Shown one piece after another: positions 1 through 10,040 of a stretch of 64,000 nt of DNA. Below the pieces are notes generated by a model, which was not told the DNA's origin, made no database searches, and was given only the letters and a program-made list of their open reading frames with translations. Every line of letters begins with the position of its first letter. The stretch's first letter is position 1. The position numbers and the translations under genes are program-made. Source of the DNA: Diaphorobacter aerolatus (lineage in GTDB: Bacteria; Pseudomonadota; Gammaproteobacteria; Burkholderiales; Burkholderiaceae_C); NCBI RefSeq assembly GCF_014489535.1, contig NZ_CP060783.1, positions 2,232,001 through 2,296,000 on the forward strand, in the 5' to 3' direction.

Positions 1-159
1 GTGCTTGAGAAGGCCGAGCAGACGTTGATCGTCCTTTGCACGAAGACTCATTGGCTCCACCTTCCAGGCGTAGTAGCCGCTGGGGTGTACGGCCATGGCC
101 TTGCACAGTCGGCGAATGCTGTACTCGCCTTCATGGCGCTTGATGAATGCGTACTTCAC
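1..159 (-). CDS. IS3-family transposase OrfB, N-terminal part only
   Basis: The minus-strand frame gives a protein starting around VKYAFIKRHEGEYSIRRLCK and continuing through HPSGYYAWK, the standard N-terminal HTH_21-type region of IS3 OrfB. It runs off the window start, so the catalytic DDE residues are not visible. A GTG at 159 overlaps the orfA stop (156-158) by two bases, but in this family OrfB is normally made as an OrfAB fusion by -1 frameshifting upstream. Cut by the window, not demonstrably broken. Confidence 0.75.
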   Translation of the reverse strand, partial: MKYAFIKRHEGEYSIRRLCKAMAVHPSGYYAWKVEPMSLRAKDDQRLLGLLKH

Positions 160-434
160 CCGGACTGCTTGGCAAAGTACGCTGCGGCCTTTTTTAGGAT
201 GTCGCGCTCCTCGGTGACACGTTTGAGCTCGGCCTTCAGTCGTCGCAATTCCTCGGTTTGCGACACCTGTGCCTGCCGATCATGGGCAGGCGTTCGTTGA
301 GCCTTGATCCATTGATAAAGGCTGTGCTGACTCACCCCCAGCCGAGCAGAAACATCGGCCACCTTATGGCCGCGCTCAGTGATCTGCTTGACCGCTTCGG
401 TCTTGAATTCTTGGGGATATCTTTGCTTACTCAT
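156..434 (-). CDS. IS3-family transposase OrfA
   Basis: 92 residues with an N-terminal helix-turn-helix (KQRYPQEFKTEAVKQI... GVSQHSLYQWIK) and a C-terminal leucine-zipper-like helix (ELRRLKAELKRVTEERDILK), the usual OrfA architecture; it binds the element ends and multimerises. The length and the ending AAAYFAK are typical. It overlaps orfB, and the A6G run near codon 80 is a likely frameshift signal. Confidence 0.9.
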   Translation of the reverse strand: MSKQRYPQEFKTEAVKQITERGHKVADVSARLGVSQHSLYQWIKAQRTPAHDRQAQVSQTEELRRLKAELKRVTEERDILKKAAAYFAKQSG

Positions 435-497
435 GGCACCTCCTATTGGGCCTTAGATTTGAGGCTCAGAGGTGTCTAGAAAACCCGGGGCGATTCA

Positions 498-841
498 ATG
501 GTGACCGCCTGATGTTCCGCAGAGCAGTGAGCAACCTGCTGTCCAACGCCTTGCGCCATGCGTCGGATGCAGGCGAAGTCACGATCAGCATCTCAATCAC
601 AGTGCACGCCACCTCCGTATCGGTGGAAAACACGGGCCAGGACATCGACCCAAGAATCCTGCCCCGTCTGTTTGATCGCTTCTACCGTGCCGACCCCTCG
701 CGCGCCCATACGGACACAGACGGTAGCGGCTTGGGGTTGGCAATCACCCGCGCCATTGTGCACGCGCATGGCGGGGGCGTCGAGGCAGCATCTTCTCGTG
801 GACGAACACGTTTCACATTGATGTTCCCCATGGGGACATGA
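498..841 (+). pseudogene. sensor histidine kinase, C-terminal ATPase domain remnant
   Basis: About 114 codons remain of a two-component sensor kinase. They include the N-box ([15 protein letters not shown]), an F-box-like [12 protein letters not shown] and the G-box GSGLGLAITRAIVHAHGG, closely resembling heavy-metal kinases such as CusS, CopS and CzcS. The membrane, HAMP and His-box parts are absent because the IS3 element joins directly at 497/498. No start codon belongs to it, so it should be non-functional. Which metal system it came from cannot be told; a copS origin is possible because a copS is missing at 48 kb, but nothing here proves that. Confidence 0.85.
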
Positions 842-993
842 AACCGTGTCCTTACTTGTCCAATCTTCTCATTTTGCACTATGGGCGACTGCTACCGAAT
901 AGCGAAAAATTGCAGACTGTGGTTGAGTCAACGGGATTTCTCTCCTAACGTAGCCTCGTGTTGACTAAACACACTTCGGGTGAGTAAGTGGGC

Positions 994-1338
994 TTAGCCA
1001 CGGTACATTTCAAGACGGGATTTTCGTTGTTCTGGGCTTTCGTTCAGAAATTCGTCCGTTACTTGCTTGCGCGTCTTGTTCGATGCGTGCGATGTGTCTT
1101 TAACGGGGTAGTTTTGGCTGCGGAACGTTTCCGTACCACCGTTCTTCACGAATTCAACTGCTTCGGCCTGAACTTGTGCGCGCGTCTTGTCGCTCTTGAA
1201 GTGTTCAGGATAGACAACGTATCCCTTCTCCGTATTTGTCGAATGAATGTAGCTGTTTGCGAAAGCGCTGTTCATTGTTGTCAGCGACAGCGCCGCGAAA
1301 GCCATGGACAACAGGATGGAAGTGCGAGTCTTTTGCAT
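994..1338 (-). CDS. DUF4148-type small periplasmic protein
   Basis: 114 residues with a clear Sec signal peptide (MQKTRTSILLSMAFAALSL, cleavage after NSAFA). The mature part contains HFKSDKTRAQVQAEAVEF, the core of DUF4148 proteins, small secreted proteins common in Burkholderiales with no established function. It lies just beyond the 3' end of czcA on the same strand but after that operon's terminator, so it probably has its own promoter. A close paralogue at 10819-13431 on the other side of the czc genes is broken by insertion sequences. The association with metal genes suggests, but does not show, a metal-stress role. Confidence 0.75.
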   Translation of the reverse strand: MQKTRTSILLSMAFAALSLTTMNSAFANSYIHSTNTEKGYVVYPEHFKSDKTRAQVQAEAVEFVKNGGTETFRSQNYPVKDTSHASNKTRKQVTDEFLNESPEQRKSRLEMYRG

Positions 1339-1479
1339 GATTCATGTGCCTTTCAGTTGGTTTGAAATCACCTCGATGCGGTTGCTTTCGAGATGGGTCT
1401 ATTGTTGAAAAGTCACGGTGACGAAAGCCACACAGGAAGATGACATTCATGCAATGCAGTTCGCAATGAGGGCGAGAAG

Positions 1480-1511
1480 AAAAAAGCCATGACTTGTGAG
1501 GTCATGGCTTT
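1480..1511 (-). terminator. rho-independent terminator of the czc operon
   Basis: An 11-bp perfect stem (AAAGCCATGAC / GTCATGGCTTT, arms 1483-1493 and 1501-1511) with a 7-nt loop. Read on the minus strand the distal arm runs into TTTTTTCTTCT. It begins 13 bp after the czcA stop codon, the right place and direction to end the minus-strand czc transcript. Confidence 0.8.
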
Positions 1512-1523
1512 GGGGAGGCATCG

Positions 1524-4500
1524 TCAGGCTACTGATGCTTCATTCGGAAGTTCCTCTTCCGAGGGGTCATTTCGATGGATCAATCGATACAGCAACGGAA
1601 GCACCAGCAGAGTTAGTACGGTAGACGAAAGAATCCCACCGATCACGACGGTGGCCAACGGTCGTTGGACTTCGGCACCGGTTCCAGTGGCGATGGCCAT
1701 TGGCACGAAGCCCAAGGACGCTACCAACGCTGTCATCAACACTGGGCGCAGGCGCGAGAGCGCACCCGTGTGCACGGCATCGGGCACGGCCATTCCCGTT
1801 TCGCGCAATGCTCGAATGGATGAAATCATTACCAGACCATTGAGTACCGCGACGCCCGACAGCGCAATGAATCCAATGGCTGCTGAGATCGATAACGGAA
1901 TGTCTCGCAGCCACAGTGCCAGAATACCGCCGGTGAGGGCGAACGGAATTCCTGTGAACACGATCAGTCCGTCGCGCACATTGCCAAACATTGCGAAGAG
2001 CAACATGAAGACCAACAGCAATGCGACAGGAACCACAATCTGCAATCGTTGTTGTGCTGACTGCATGTTCTCGAAAGTGCCACCCCATCGAGTCCAATAC
2101 CCACTGGGCATTTGAATGGAATCCAGATCACGTTGGGCCTGCTCCACAAACGAGCCAATATCGCGGCCTCGAACGTTGGCGCTGACAACAATTCGCCGCT
2201 TTCCATCTTCTCGGCTTACCTGATTCGGGCCTGGTGATAGCTCGAACGAGGCAACTGAAGAGAGTGGCACAAACCCTTGTCTGCTTCCGCCCTGTTGAGG
2301 CAATCCAATGGGAAGACGCTCAAGTGAAGCAAGGTCATTGCGCACCGCTTCTGGCAGACGCACTTGAATGTCAAAGCGTCGATCTCCTACAAAGACAGTC
2401 CCTGCTTCCTGGCCTCCGATTGCGGTTGCAATAGTCTGCTGCACGTCACCCATGTTGAGACCGTAGCGGGAGGCCTTCTCGCGGTCGACTTGCACGGTAA
2501 GCATGGGCAGACCGGTGGTCTGCTCCACTTTGACCTCTGAAGAGCCAGGAACCTTCTGCAGCATTGTCGCGATGGATTGCGCTGTACGCTCCAGTACCTG
2601 CATGTCGTCACCAAACACCTTCACGGCCACATCGCTGCGGACACCAGAAATCAGTTCATTGAATCGCAACTGAATTGGCTGAGAGAACTCGTAGTTGCTT
2701 CCTGGAATGCTGTCGGCAACCTCTTGTACTGCCGCCAACAAGTCCTCGCGACTGCGACTGGGATCAGGCCACTTTTCGCGTGGCTTGAGCATGATGTAGC
2801 CATCGGAAATGTTTGGAGGCATTGGGTCGGATGCGATTTCCGCTGTACCGGTTCGCGCAAATACTCGCTCGACCTCCGGAAACTTTTCCTTGATGGTGCT
2901 CTCCAGTCGCATCTGCATCTCGAGCGATTGGGTCAGGCTAGTACCGGGAACACGTAGAGCCTGAATCGCGAAGTCGCCTTCATTGAGATTGGGTGCGAAC
3001 TCGCTTCCCATACGAGATGCCAGCAGCAGACTGAGCACCACTGCAATAATTGATGTCGCAATCACAACCACGGGCATACGCATCACGTTCGAGAGCAAAG
3101 GCTCGTAGGCCTTCCGCGCCCACGTCATCAGGCGGTTTTCCTTCTCGGCAACGCGCTTGCCGATGAACAACGCAATAGCTGCAGGAATGAAGGTGATGGA
3201 CAGAATCATCGCACCAGCAAGAGCCAACACGACGGTGAGCGCCATCGGGTGGAACATCTTGCCCTCGACTCCCGTCAGTGCAAAGATGGGCAGATAGACG
3301 ACCATGATGATGAGTTGCCCGAACAGCAATGGCCTGCGCGATTCCTTGGCTGCTGCAAACACCTCATGAAAGCGTTCACTGCGCGTGAGCAAGCGGCCCT
3401 TGAGCTCCTGAGCATGTGCCAGACGACGGACGCAGTTCTCCACAATGACCACCGCACCGTCGATGATGATGCCGAAGTCAAGGGCTCCAAGACTCATGAG
3501 ATTTGCACTGATCTTGTACTGCACCATGCCAGTGAAGGTGAACAGCATCGATAAGGGAATGATGAGTGCGGTGATCAGAGCAGCGCGGATGTTGCCAAGA
3601 AACAAGAATAGAACCACGACAACAAGCGCCGCGCCTTCCACCAGGTTTTTCTTCACAGTCGCAATAGCCTTTTCCACAAGCGTGGTGCGGTCGTAGACCG
3701 TCACGATCTTCACCCCTTCAGGGATGTTCTTGCGGATGGAGTCCATGCGCTCGTCGACCGCTTTGGAAACTTTGCGACTGTTTTCACCAATCAGCATGAA
3801 GACGGTTCCCAGAACCACTTCGCGACCGTTGTCTGTGGCCGCGCCCGTGCGAAGTTCACGTCCCAGCTCCACATTTGCGAGGTCACGAATGCGAACGGGT
3901 TGGCCTTGGGCGGTCCCAACAATCACCTCTTTGAGGTCGTCAATGCCATTCACCTGGCCCGGAGCGCGAATGAGGTATTGCTCGCCTTCGCGTTCAATAT
4001 ATCCAGCACCAACATTGGTGTTGTTGTTCTGCAGCGCAGTAACCAGCTTGTCCATCGAAATGCCGTAGGACGCGAGCTTGTCCAGGCTTGGCGCAATGAG
4101 GTATTCCTTCGAGAAGCCACCAATCGAATTGATTTCTGTGACCCCAGGCACATTGCGCAACTGTGGCTTGATAACCCAATCCTGGATCTCACGCAAATCC
4201 ATCGGCGTGTACGGTGTGCCGTCCTCTTTTTTGGCTCCTTCTTCTGCCTCAACAGTCCAGAGGTAGATTTCACCCAAGCCCGTAGAAATCGGCCCCATGT
4301 TCGGAGAAATTCCCGTGGGCAGCTTCTCCCGCGCTTCCTGAATGCGTTCGTTGACGAGCTGACGGGCAAAGTAAACGTCGGTCCCGTCTTTGAAGATGAC
4401 AGTGACCTGGGACAGACCGTAGCGGGACATAGAGCGGGTCTGCTCCAAATTCGGAAGACCCGCCATTACGGTTTCAATGGGATAGGTGATGCGCTGCTCG

Positions 4501-4682
4501 GTCTCAAGGGGCGAGTAGCCAGGAGCCTGCGTGTTGATTTGCACCTGAACATTGGTGATATCCGGTACGGCATCGATAGAAAGACGCTGATAACTGAACA
4601 CGCCAAGGGCGGCCATGGCAAAAGCTGCCACGAGTACAAGCCAGCGTTGCTCGATGGCAAAGCGGATGATTCGCTCAAACAT
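1524..4682 (-). CDS. czcA: CzcA-type heavy-metal RND efflux pump, inner-membrane subunit
   Basis: 1052 residues, normal for HME-RND pumps. It is the proton-driven inner-membrane engine of a tripartite complex that drives divalent cations across the outer membrane. The TM4 signature DFGIIIDGAVVIVEN matches the DFG-x3-DGA-x3-VEN pattern of the HME1 group (Zn/Co/Cd, CzcA), not the Cu/Ag CusA group. Two RND repeats with large periplasmic loops are visible and no frame break occurs. The start at 4682 lies 12 bp downstream of the czcB stop, so both should be translated from one mRNA, and a terminator follows. Substrate assignment is by motif and neighbours. Confidence 0.95.
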   Translation of the reverse strand: MFERIIRFAIEQRWLVLVAAFAMAALGVFSYQRLSIDAVPDITNVQVQINTQAPGYSPLETEQRITYPIETVMAGLPNLEQTRSMSRYGLSQVTVIFKDGTDVYFARQLVNERIQEAREKLPTGISPNMGPISTGLGEIYLWTVEAEEGAKKEDGTPYTPMDLREIQDWVIKPQLRNVPGVTEINSIGGFSKEYLIAPSLDKLASYGISMDKLVTALQNNNTNVGAGYIEREGEQYLIRAPGQVNGIDDLKEVIVGTAQGQPVRIRDLANVELGRELRTGAATDNGREVVLGTVFMLIGENSRKVSKAVDERMDSIRKNIPEGVKIVTVYDRTTLVEKAIATVKKNLVEGAALVVVVLFLFLGNIRAALITALIIPLSMLFTFTGMVQYKISANLMSLGALDFGIIIDGAVVIVENCVRRLAHAQELKGRLLTRSERFHEVFAAAKESRRPLLFGQLIIMVVYLPIFALTGVEGKMFHPMALTVVLALAGAMILSITFIPAAIALFIGKRVAEKENRLMTWARKAYEPLLSNVMRMPVVVIATSIIAVVLSLLLASRMGSEFAPNLNEGDFAIQALRVPGTSLTQSLEMQMRLESTIKEKFPEVERVFARTGTAEIASDPMPPNISDGYIMLKPREKWPDPSRSREDLLAAVQEVADSIPGSNYEFSQPIQLRFNELISGVRSDVAVKVFGDDMQVLERTAQSIATMLQKVPGSSEVKVEQTTGLPMLTVQVDREKASRYGLNMGDVQQTIATAIGGQEAGTVFVGDRRFDIQVRLPEAVRNDLASLERLPIGLPQQGGSRQGFVPLSSVASFELSPGPNQVSREDGKRRIVVSANVRGRDIGSFVEQAQRDLDSIQMPSGYWTRWGGTFENMQSAQQRLQIVVPVALLLVFMLLFAMFGNVRDGLIVFTGIPFALTGGILALWLRDIPLSISAAIGFIALSGVAVLNGLVMISSIRALRETGMAVPDAVHTGALSRLRPVLMTALVASLGFVPMAIATGTGAEVQRPLATVVIGGILSSTVLTLLVLPLLYRLIHRNDPSEEELPNEASVA

Positions 4683-4694
4683 GTGAACTCCAGA

Positions 4695-6049
4695 TCAGTG
4701 CGCGTGCTCGGCAGATGCCTTGCCTTGCTCGGCCTTCAACATGAAGGAGCCATCTTTGACATAGTCCTGTCCGGGCTTCAGACCAGAAGTGACTTCGGTG
4801 GTTTTACCGTCCGATCGACCCAACTGCACGACTTGAGCCTTGTAACCACCTTCAACCGGAACAAACACTACGCTCTCCTTGCCGTCTGGTCGTTGGATGG
4901 CTTTTGTTTCGACTGCAATAGGTACCTGCGACTCTTCGGCCAATACCTTCACTTCTACGAACAGACCAGGTCTCCACACTCCCTGTGGATTGGCGAGCGC
5001 CACACGAGCGGGAGCTGTCCGTGTCTGCTCACCAATCAGAGTGCCTACATAAGCAATCTTGCCTTCTGCGGACGAGTCAAAGGCTGTGGCACGCACAGTG
5101 ACCGGTGAGCCGATGCGGACGTAAGGCAACTGCGGTGCAGATACATTCATCTCTGCCCAAACTGCACTCAAGTCAGACACCGTGAACGAGGCCGTGCTTT
5201 CAGATACGGATTCGCCTACAGTCAAATGTTTTTCGACAACGATACCTGCCACGGGCGAGCGCAGTTCATATCGACTTGCTCCGCCAGAGCCCGCCCCAAT
5301 GGCCGAGAGCTTCTGAGAAGCGTTGGCTACGGCAATTTCCGCTTCTTGCAACGCTTGACGAGCCTGCAAATAGTCTTGCTCTGCAGAAATTTTCTCTTCC
5401 CAGAGCTGCTTTTCTCGCTGATAAGAATTCTTTGCCAGTGCCAGACGTTTCTGCGCTGTTTGCAATTCACTGCGTTGATCCGAAACGGACGGACTTTGAA
5501 TCACAGCCAAAAGCTGGCCTTTTGCCACTTGCTCGCCCAACCGGGCATGAACCGATGCGACTACACCCGACACACGTGGAACAACGTGGGCCGTACGGTC
5601 TTCGTCAAACCGAATCTCTCCTGGAAGGACCACCTCTCTCCGAACAGACGCGACGCCCGCTTTGGAGAGCGTCACTCCTACCATCTTTGATTGAGCGTCA
5701 CTTAGCTTGATGAGTCCTTCTTCTTCATGCCCTTCCTTGGGCTGTTTCTGCGTGTTGGTCACGGCTTCAGCCTTCTTGCCCTGTTCGTCGTGGTGCTCCT
5801 TGTCGGCATGCCCATCAGATTCCTTATGCGCATCCTTCTTCACACCTTCTTCGTCATGATGTTCTCCATCCTTGTGTGATTGCGCGTCGGCATGGCTTGT
5901 TGCGGTCGGAGTTTGAGCCGAGGTAGAAGTGGTGGCGGAAGGACGAAGAATGAGCGCCCCCCAACCATTCCACAAGCCAAAATCACTGCAACAGCTATCC
6001 AGTGTTTGCGAGCGGAGAGAGATGATTCGAATTGAGTTTTGTCTGACAT
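4695..6049 (-). CDS. czcB: CzcB periplasmic adaptor of the RND efflux pump (one frameshift)
   Basis: Membrane-fusion protein linking CzcA to CzcC. The start at 6049 gives MSDKTQFESSLSARKHWIAV with a membrane anchor. Near residue 30 the frame breaks at a run of six C (5957-5962; seven would restore it), after which the protein continues: a strongly His/Asp/Glu-rich linker (about residues 45-100), then the lipoyl/barrel-sandwich hybrid, alpha-hairpin and beta-barrel regions and a C-terminus ending EHAH. With one base restored the protein is 451 residues, normal for the family. The His-rich segment is a probable metal-binding site. Confidence 0.88.
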
Positions 6050-7389
6050 GTTCAAATTCCATTGGTGGCAGGGTTCGCAAATGAGACCCCAGGAGTCGAT
6101 CGATTTCCGCACGAGCTGTATGCGATGCCATGAGTTGATCAAGTAGCTGGCGTTGGCCTTCAAACAGCGTGCGTTGAGCATCAAGGACATCCAAGAAACT
6201 GAATTTCCCTAGCGAGAAGCCGCGCACGGCAACTTCATAGGCCGATTGAGAAGTGGGAATGACTTGGCTCTTCAGCAGTGAAACCTGTTGGTTGCTGCTG
6301 AGCAATTTTTGACGTGCGGCGAACACTTGTGACTGAATCAGAAGCCTTTGCTCTTGCAGCTTCTGTTCGGCTTGGTCAACCCGCTTTATCGCTTGCAACT
6401 GGTTGCCTGCATTGCGATCGAAAAGTGGTAAGGGGATGCTCACCCCGAAAACGATCTGGTTGCGTCCGACTTCGCTGGCGCGCTTGACCCCCAGGCTCAC
6501 AGTGGGATCCTGTACTCTCTTGGCACGCTCCAATTCCGAAATCGCTCTGCTTTGGTCGACAACGCGTCGGGCCAAAACAATGGATGGCGACTCTTCTATC
6601 GATGTCTCGATTTGGTCGGCTGTGGGAGCTTCCGCCATTGCGGAGAAGTCTCCTACGGCCTCTCCAATCTCTGAAGCGTTGCCTCCCAAAGAGACGCAAG
6701 ATTTTGCTGCGTAACCACAATCGACGACTTCGACTGCTGCAGCTCCAAGTCTGCATTGGCTTGAGCGACTTGAGCGCGACTGGCTTCGAGTGGGGGAACC
6801 TTACCCGCTTGAACACGCTTTTGGGCGGCATCAGTCGCCAGACTAGCCAGTTCATAGGTCTTCAAGGCAAACTGAACTCTCTGCTGGGCAAGCAGAAGTT
6901 CATTGAAGTAGCTCACAAGCTGAAACCTCAACATTGCCTGAGTCTCGAATACAGTGGCGTTGGCAGATGCCTTCTCGCTCTCTGCAATCCGCATTCGCGC
7001 CTCTCGTTTGCCTCCCAATTCGATGAGCTGATTCATTTGCATCGTAGTGGTACGAGAACTGGAGCGCGTATCTTCCTGGCTGAAAGACAGTTCGGGATTT
7101 GGACGAACTTTGCTTTGCAGTATTGCCCCTCAGTTGAAGCAACGCCATATCTGGCTGCCTGCAAACCGGGGTTGGCCGCCAACGCCTTGTCCCACGCCAT
7201 CGACAATGTCGTAGATGCGCTCGATTGCAACGCTGGTGCCTTCTTGGAAACAACGACCTCCGGCGTTGCAATTGCATCGGTTTGCGCGCGAGCGGAAAAT
7301 GAACACGCAAGCAACATTCCAAAGAGTAGGAAATTGGCTTTCCGATACGACGAACGTGCCCCGGTGGGACCACGCGATGGGGTAGGCAT
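6048..7389 (-). CDS. czcC: CzcC outer-membrane channel of the RND efflux pump (two frameshifts)
   Basis: TolC-like outer-membrane factor. The start at 7389 gives a signal peptide (LLFGMLLACSFSARA). The reading frame breaks at 7126-7129 and again at 6685-6687; one extra G on the coding strand at each place joins the three pieces into a continuous OEP protein (TLSMAWDKALAANP, then the coiled-coil region, NLASLWGGN, then a second OEP repeat ending DRLLGSHL). No stop codon separates it from czcB: in the sequence as given its frame reads directly into the shifted czcB frame, so the true C-terminus is uncertain. First gene of czcCBA, divergent from czcR. Confidence 0.85.
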
Positions 7390-7591
7390 GAGTGCTTCTC
7401 CTGATTTCCTGGTTTGGTGCACAACCTCCAGCCCGCTTTTAAAACTGCGAGATGTCCAGACGAAGCAAACAACAACTGCACAGGTAACTGCGCAAGAGGA
7501 GCGCAACCTGCACATGTGTTGACCTTCGCAAGGAATGGCTCAATGTGCGATTGCACAAACTTTAGAAATTGGCAATGAACACAATGCCAAC

Positions 7592-7619
7592 TGGAAGATT
7601 ACAAATTTGTAATCTTCCA
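7592..7619. promoter_or_regulatory. 28-nt perfect palindrome, probable CzcR operator
   Basis: A perfect 28-nt palindrome whose core, ATTACAAATTTGTAAT at 7598-7613, has the ATTACA-N4-TGTAAT form of heavy-metal OmpR-type operators (cop/cus/czc boxes). It lies 31 bp before the czcR start and about 200 bp before the divergent czcC start, so it is best placed to control czcR and could also act on czcCBA. The same core pattern occurs at 49094-49109 in front of copA. Confidence 0.8.
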
Positions 7620-7649
7620 ATTTCATGCAAATCCGAGAAAATGCAATGC

Positions 7650-8339
7650 ATGAGACTGCTGCTAATTGAAGATGAAGCCAAATTAGGCGAGTACCTCCGA
7701 AAAGGACTTGCAGAGGAAGGCTATACCGTCGACGTTGCAACCAATGGCATTGACGGACTGCATTTGGCGATGGAGTTGGAATATGACCTCATCGTGCTTG
7801 ATGGCATGTTGCCTGGAATTGACGGTTTTGCCGTGCTTGCAGCGTTGCGGCAGTCAAAGGTCGTTCCCGTTTTGATGCTCACTGCACGATCAGATGTTGA
7901 AGATCGCGTGCGCGGACTGCAGAGCGGTGCGGATGACTACATGATCAAGCCATTTGCATTCTCTGAACTCGTTGCTCGTATACAAGTGTTGATGCGAAGA
8001 GCGCAGACACATCAGGCATCGCCAGAACCCACGTTGCTCAAAATATCGGACTTGGAGGTCGATCTGGTACGCCGCAAGGCGGTGCGAGGCGGTGTTCGTT
8101 TGGATTTGACGGCCAAGGAGTTCAATCTGTTGGCACTGCTTTTACGTCGGCAAGGTGAGGTGCTATCTCGGACAGAGCTGGCTTCTCAAGTTTGGGACAT
8201 GAACTTCGACAGTGAAACGAATGTGGTTGAAGTGGCTGTAAGACGATTGCGCATGAAAGTGGACCAACCATTTGACTTCCCGCTGATTCACACAGTGCGC
8301 GGAATGGGCTATGTGCTGGAGAGTCGAGCACAACCATGA
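7650..8339 (+). CDS. czcR: heavy-metal response regulator, OmpR family (CzcR-like)
   Basis: About 229 residues: receiver domain starting [16 protein letters not shown] with the phospho-acceptor Asp in [14 protein letters not shown] and the conserved KPFAFSEL, then a winged-helix DNA-binding domain ending [11 protein letters not shown]. In-frame upstream ATGs exist (7569, 7641), but 7650 gives the family N-terminus. It overlaps the following kinase gene by 4 bp (ATGA) and is transcribed away from czcCBA. It presumably binds the palindrome at 7592-7619. CusR or IrlR are alternative names; CzcR fits the neighbours. Confidence 0.9.
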   Translation: MRLLLIEDEAKLGEYLRKGLAEEGYTVDVATNGIDGLHLAMELEYDLIVLDGMLPGIDGFAVLAALRQSKVVPVLMLTARSDVEDRVRGLQSGADDYMIKPFAFSELVARIQVLMRRAQTHQASPEPTLLKISDLEVDLVRRKAVRGGVRLDLTAKEFNLLALLLRRQGEVLSRTELASQVWDMNFDSETNVVEVAVRRLRMKVDQPFDFPLIHTVRGMGYVLESRAQP

Positions 8340-9712
8340 GTCTCCCTAAGGACGTTCCGCATCTTGGACGACGGCTCTCCCGTTGGATGGCGTTGCTATC
8401 ACTGCTTGGGTTAGGCGCTGTAGGAACGGTGGTGTATCTTGTTTTTGACACCACGCTCTCGGCCAGACAACGTGAAATGCTGGACCAGAAGCAGCAGGCG
8501 TTGGTTCACGTCCTGGCTGATGACAACGTGGAACACAAAGACAAGTCCTTGGATCACATGTTGACGGACTTTTTGGCAGGGCATTCAGATTACGCCATCA
8601 GAATTGTCGATGCAAGTGGTGCCAATCTGTTTGACAGTCGCATCCCCGGTCTGAGCCGTGAACACACGCTGGAGCGTACTTTCCCCGTGAAAATCGCTTC
8701 GCTCAAATCTGACCATATGCACGACGCAGTAGCAACATTGGTCATGGATCGACGCCCCGATGATGTTTTGCTGAGAGCACTGGGGTGGACGTTGTTTATT
8801 TCAATGATTGCAGGCTCAACGCTTCTGTCATTTTTCGGTGGGCTGCTGGTTCGGGGAAGTTTGCGTCCCATCCAATCATTGGTCACACAAATCAGTGAGC
8901 TGTCGGCCAAAGATTTTGAGCGCCGTCTCGATGGCAGTGGTCTGCCTCAAGAATTACTGCCAATCGTCACGCAATTCAATGCATTGCTCGATCGGCTGGC
9001 AGATGCGTACAGACAGTTGGAATCATTCAACGCAGATGTCGCGCATGAATTGAACACGCCACTTGCAACTTTGATTTCAAGCTCGGAAGTGGTGCTGCGA
9101 AAGCCACGTCCCGTTGAAGAAATGCGCGAGGTGCTGGAGTCCAATCTCGAAGACTTACGTCGCATTGCTGGAATTGTGGGTGACATGCTGTTCCTCTCTC
9201 GCGCCGATAGAGGCGTAGGAGCAAGAGAAACAAAAATGTGTAGCCTCGCTACGGTAGCGAATGAAGTCGTTGAGTTCTATGAGGCAGTTGCTTTGGATGC
9301 TGATTTGACGATTGAAGTTCGTGGAGATGCGCAAGCTCAAATTGATGCGCCATTGATACGTCGGGCCGTGTCAAATCTCCTCAGTAACGCGACTCGTTAT
9401 GCAACAGGCGGCTCTAACGTTGTCATTCAAATTGCCGAGAGTTCTCGAAATGCGCACACCGAAGCGATCCTATCGGTGACGAATGTAGGCGTTGACATCG
9501 AGCAGCATCATTTGCGGCATCTCTTCGACCGGTTTTATCGTGCTGACTCCTCTCGGCACAACGTAGACCGAAATCACGGGCTGGGTTTAGCCATCGTGAA
9601 AGGCATTGCAAAGATGCATGGCGGAACCGTTTTTGCCCAATCTGAGGGCGGAACCACTACATTCGGTTTGATTCTGCCCCAAGTGTCGCCCGATGAACCA
9701 TCGGCCACCTGA
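8336..9712 (+). CDS. czcS: heavy-metal sensor histidine kinase (CzcS/CusS-like)
   Basis: 458 residues: an N-terminal membrane segment, a periplasmic sensor loop of roughly 120 residues, a second membrane segment, HAMP, a His-box ([16 protein letters not shown]), an N-box ([15 protein letters not shown]), [12 protein letters not shown] and a G-box ([17 protein letters not shown]). It forms an ATGA overlap with czcR. It should sense periplasmic divalent metal and phosphorylate CzcR. Unlike the kinase fragment at 498-841, this one is complete. Confidence 0.92.
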   Translation: MSLPKDVPHLGRRLSRWMALLSLLGLGAVGTVVYLVFDTTLSARQREMLDQKQQALVHVLADDNVEHKDKSLDHMLTDFLAGHSDYAIRIVDASGANLFDSRIPGLSREHTLERTFPVKIASLKSDHMHDAVATLVMDRRPDDVLLRALGWTLFISMIAGSTLLSFFGGLLVRGSLRPIQSLVTQISELSAKDFERRLDGSGLPQELLPIVTQFNALLDRLADAYRQLESFNADVAHELNTPLATLISSSEVVLRKPRPVEEMREVLESNLEDLRRIAGIVGDMLFLSRADRGVGARETKMCSLATVANEVVEFYEAVALDADLTIEVRGDAQAQIDAPLIRRAVSNLLSNATRYATGGSNVVIQIAESSRNAHTEAILSVTNVGVDIEQHHLRHLFDRFYRADSSRHNVDRNHGLGLAIVKGIAKMHGGTVFAQSEGGTTTFGLILPQVSPDEPSAT

Positions 9713-10040
9713 TCGCACTCATTAGCTCATCGTCGAGCCCTATGATCGTGGACTGATCATGTATTGAGCTGAGCTGCCCCGAGTTTGCCATATCGGAAGT
9801 TTGCCAGCGCGCCATCTGCATCGCAGATGCTCAGATTCGTAGTGAAATTTTTTTCTAGTCAAAGTTCCATTTCAGCCGATGTCCAAAGATGACAAAAATA
9901 TCATTTTTGTGCCGAGATTCTGTCGGGATTGAGTCAATACGATAGGCCCTGGACAGTAACTCGAAAGAGTTGCTGAAGTTCAACCAAACCTACATCCGAC
10001 ACGCCGTGTCGCGCAGGGTACTGAAACTAGGAGCGCGTCG
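9713..10040. other. intergenic region, no gene seen
   Basis: 328 bases between czcS and the zinc-ribbon gene. I see no coding frame with family resemblance, no clear metal-operator dyad and no strong terminator. It should hold the czcS 3' end and the promoter of the next gene; GGAGCG just before 10041 is a possible ribosome site. Confidence 0.5.

Larger units (their letters stand above)
1..497 (-). mobile_element. IS3-family insertion sequence, left part (cut by window start)
   Basis: The block carries orfA and the start of orfB on the minus strand. Its outer end, read outward-in on the minus strand, begins TGAATCGCCCCGGGTTTTC at 497, which is the TG-type end typical of IS3-family elements. 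Immediately to the right the sequence continues in frame as a histidine-kinase ATPase domain, so the element sits inside a sensor-kinase gene. The other end, the DDE domain and the target duplication lie outside the window. The run of six T at 190-195 (AAAAAAG on the coding strand) is a plausible slippery site for OrfAB production. Confidence 0.85.

Noticed and set aside
1524-4682. Naming the RND pump CusA
   Set aside because: DFG-x3-DGA-x3-VEN motif and czcRS neighbourhood fit CzcA.
3900-5108. 402-codon plus-strand frame across the czcA/czcB junction
   Set aside because: Antisense to czcA, whose RND motifs are unambiguous; the product has no family features.
4695-6689. A natural CzcC-CzcB fusion protein
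   Set aside because: Separate starts and domain sets are present, and the junction lies at a C6 run where one more base restores czcB from its own ATG.
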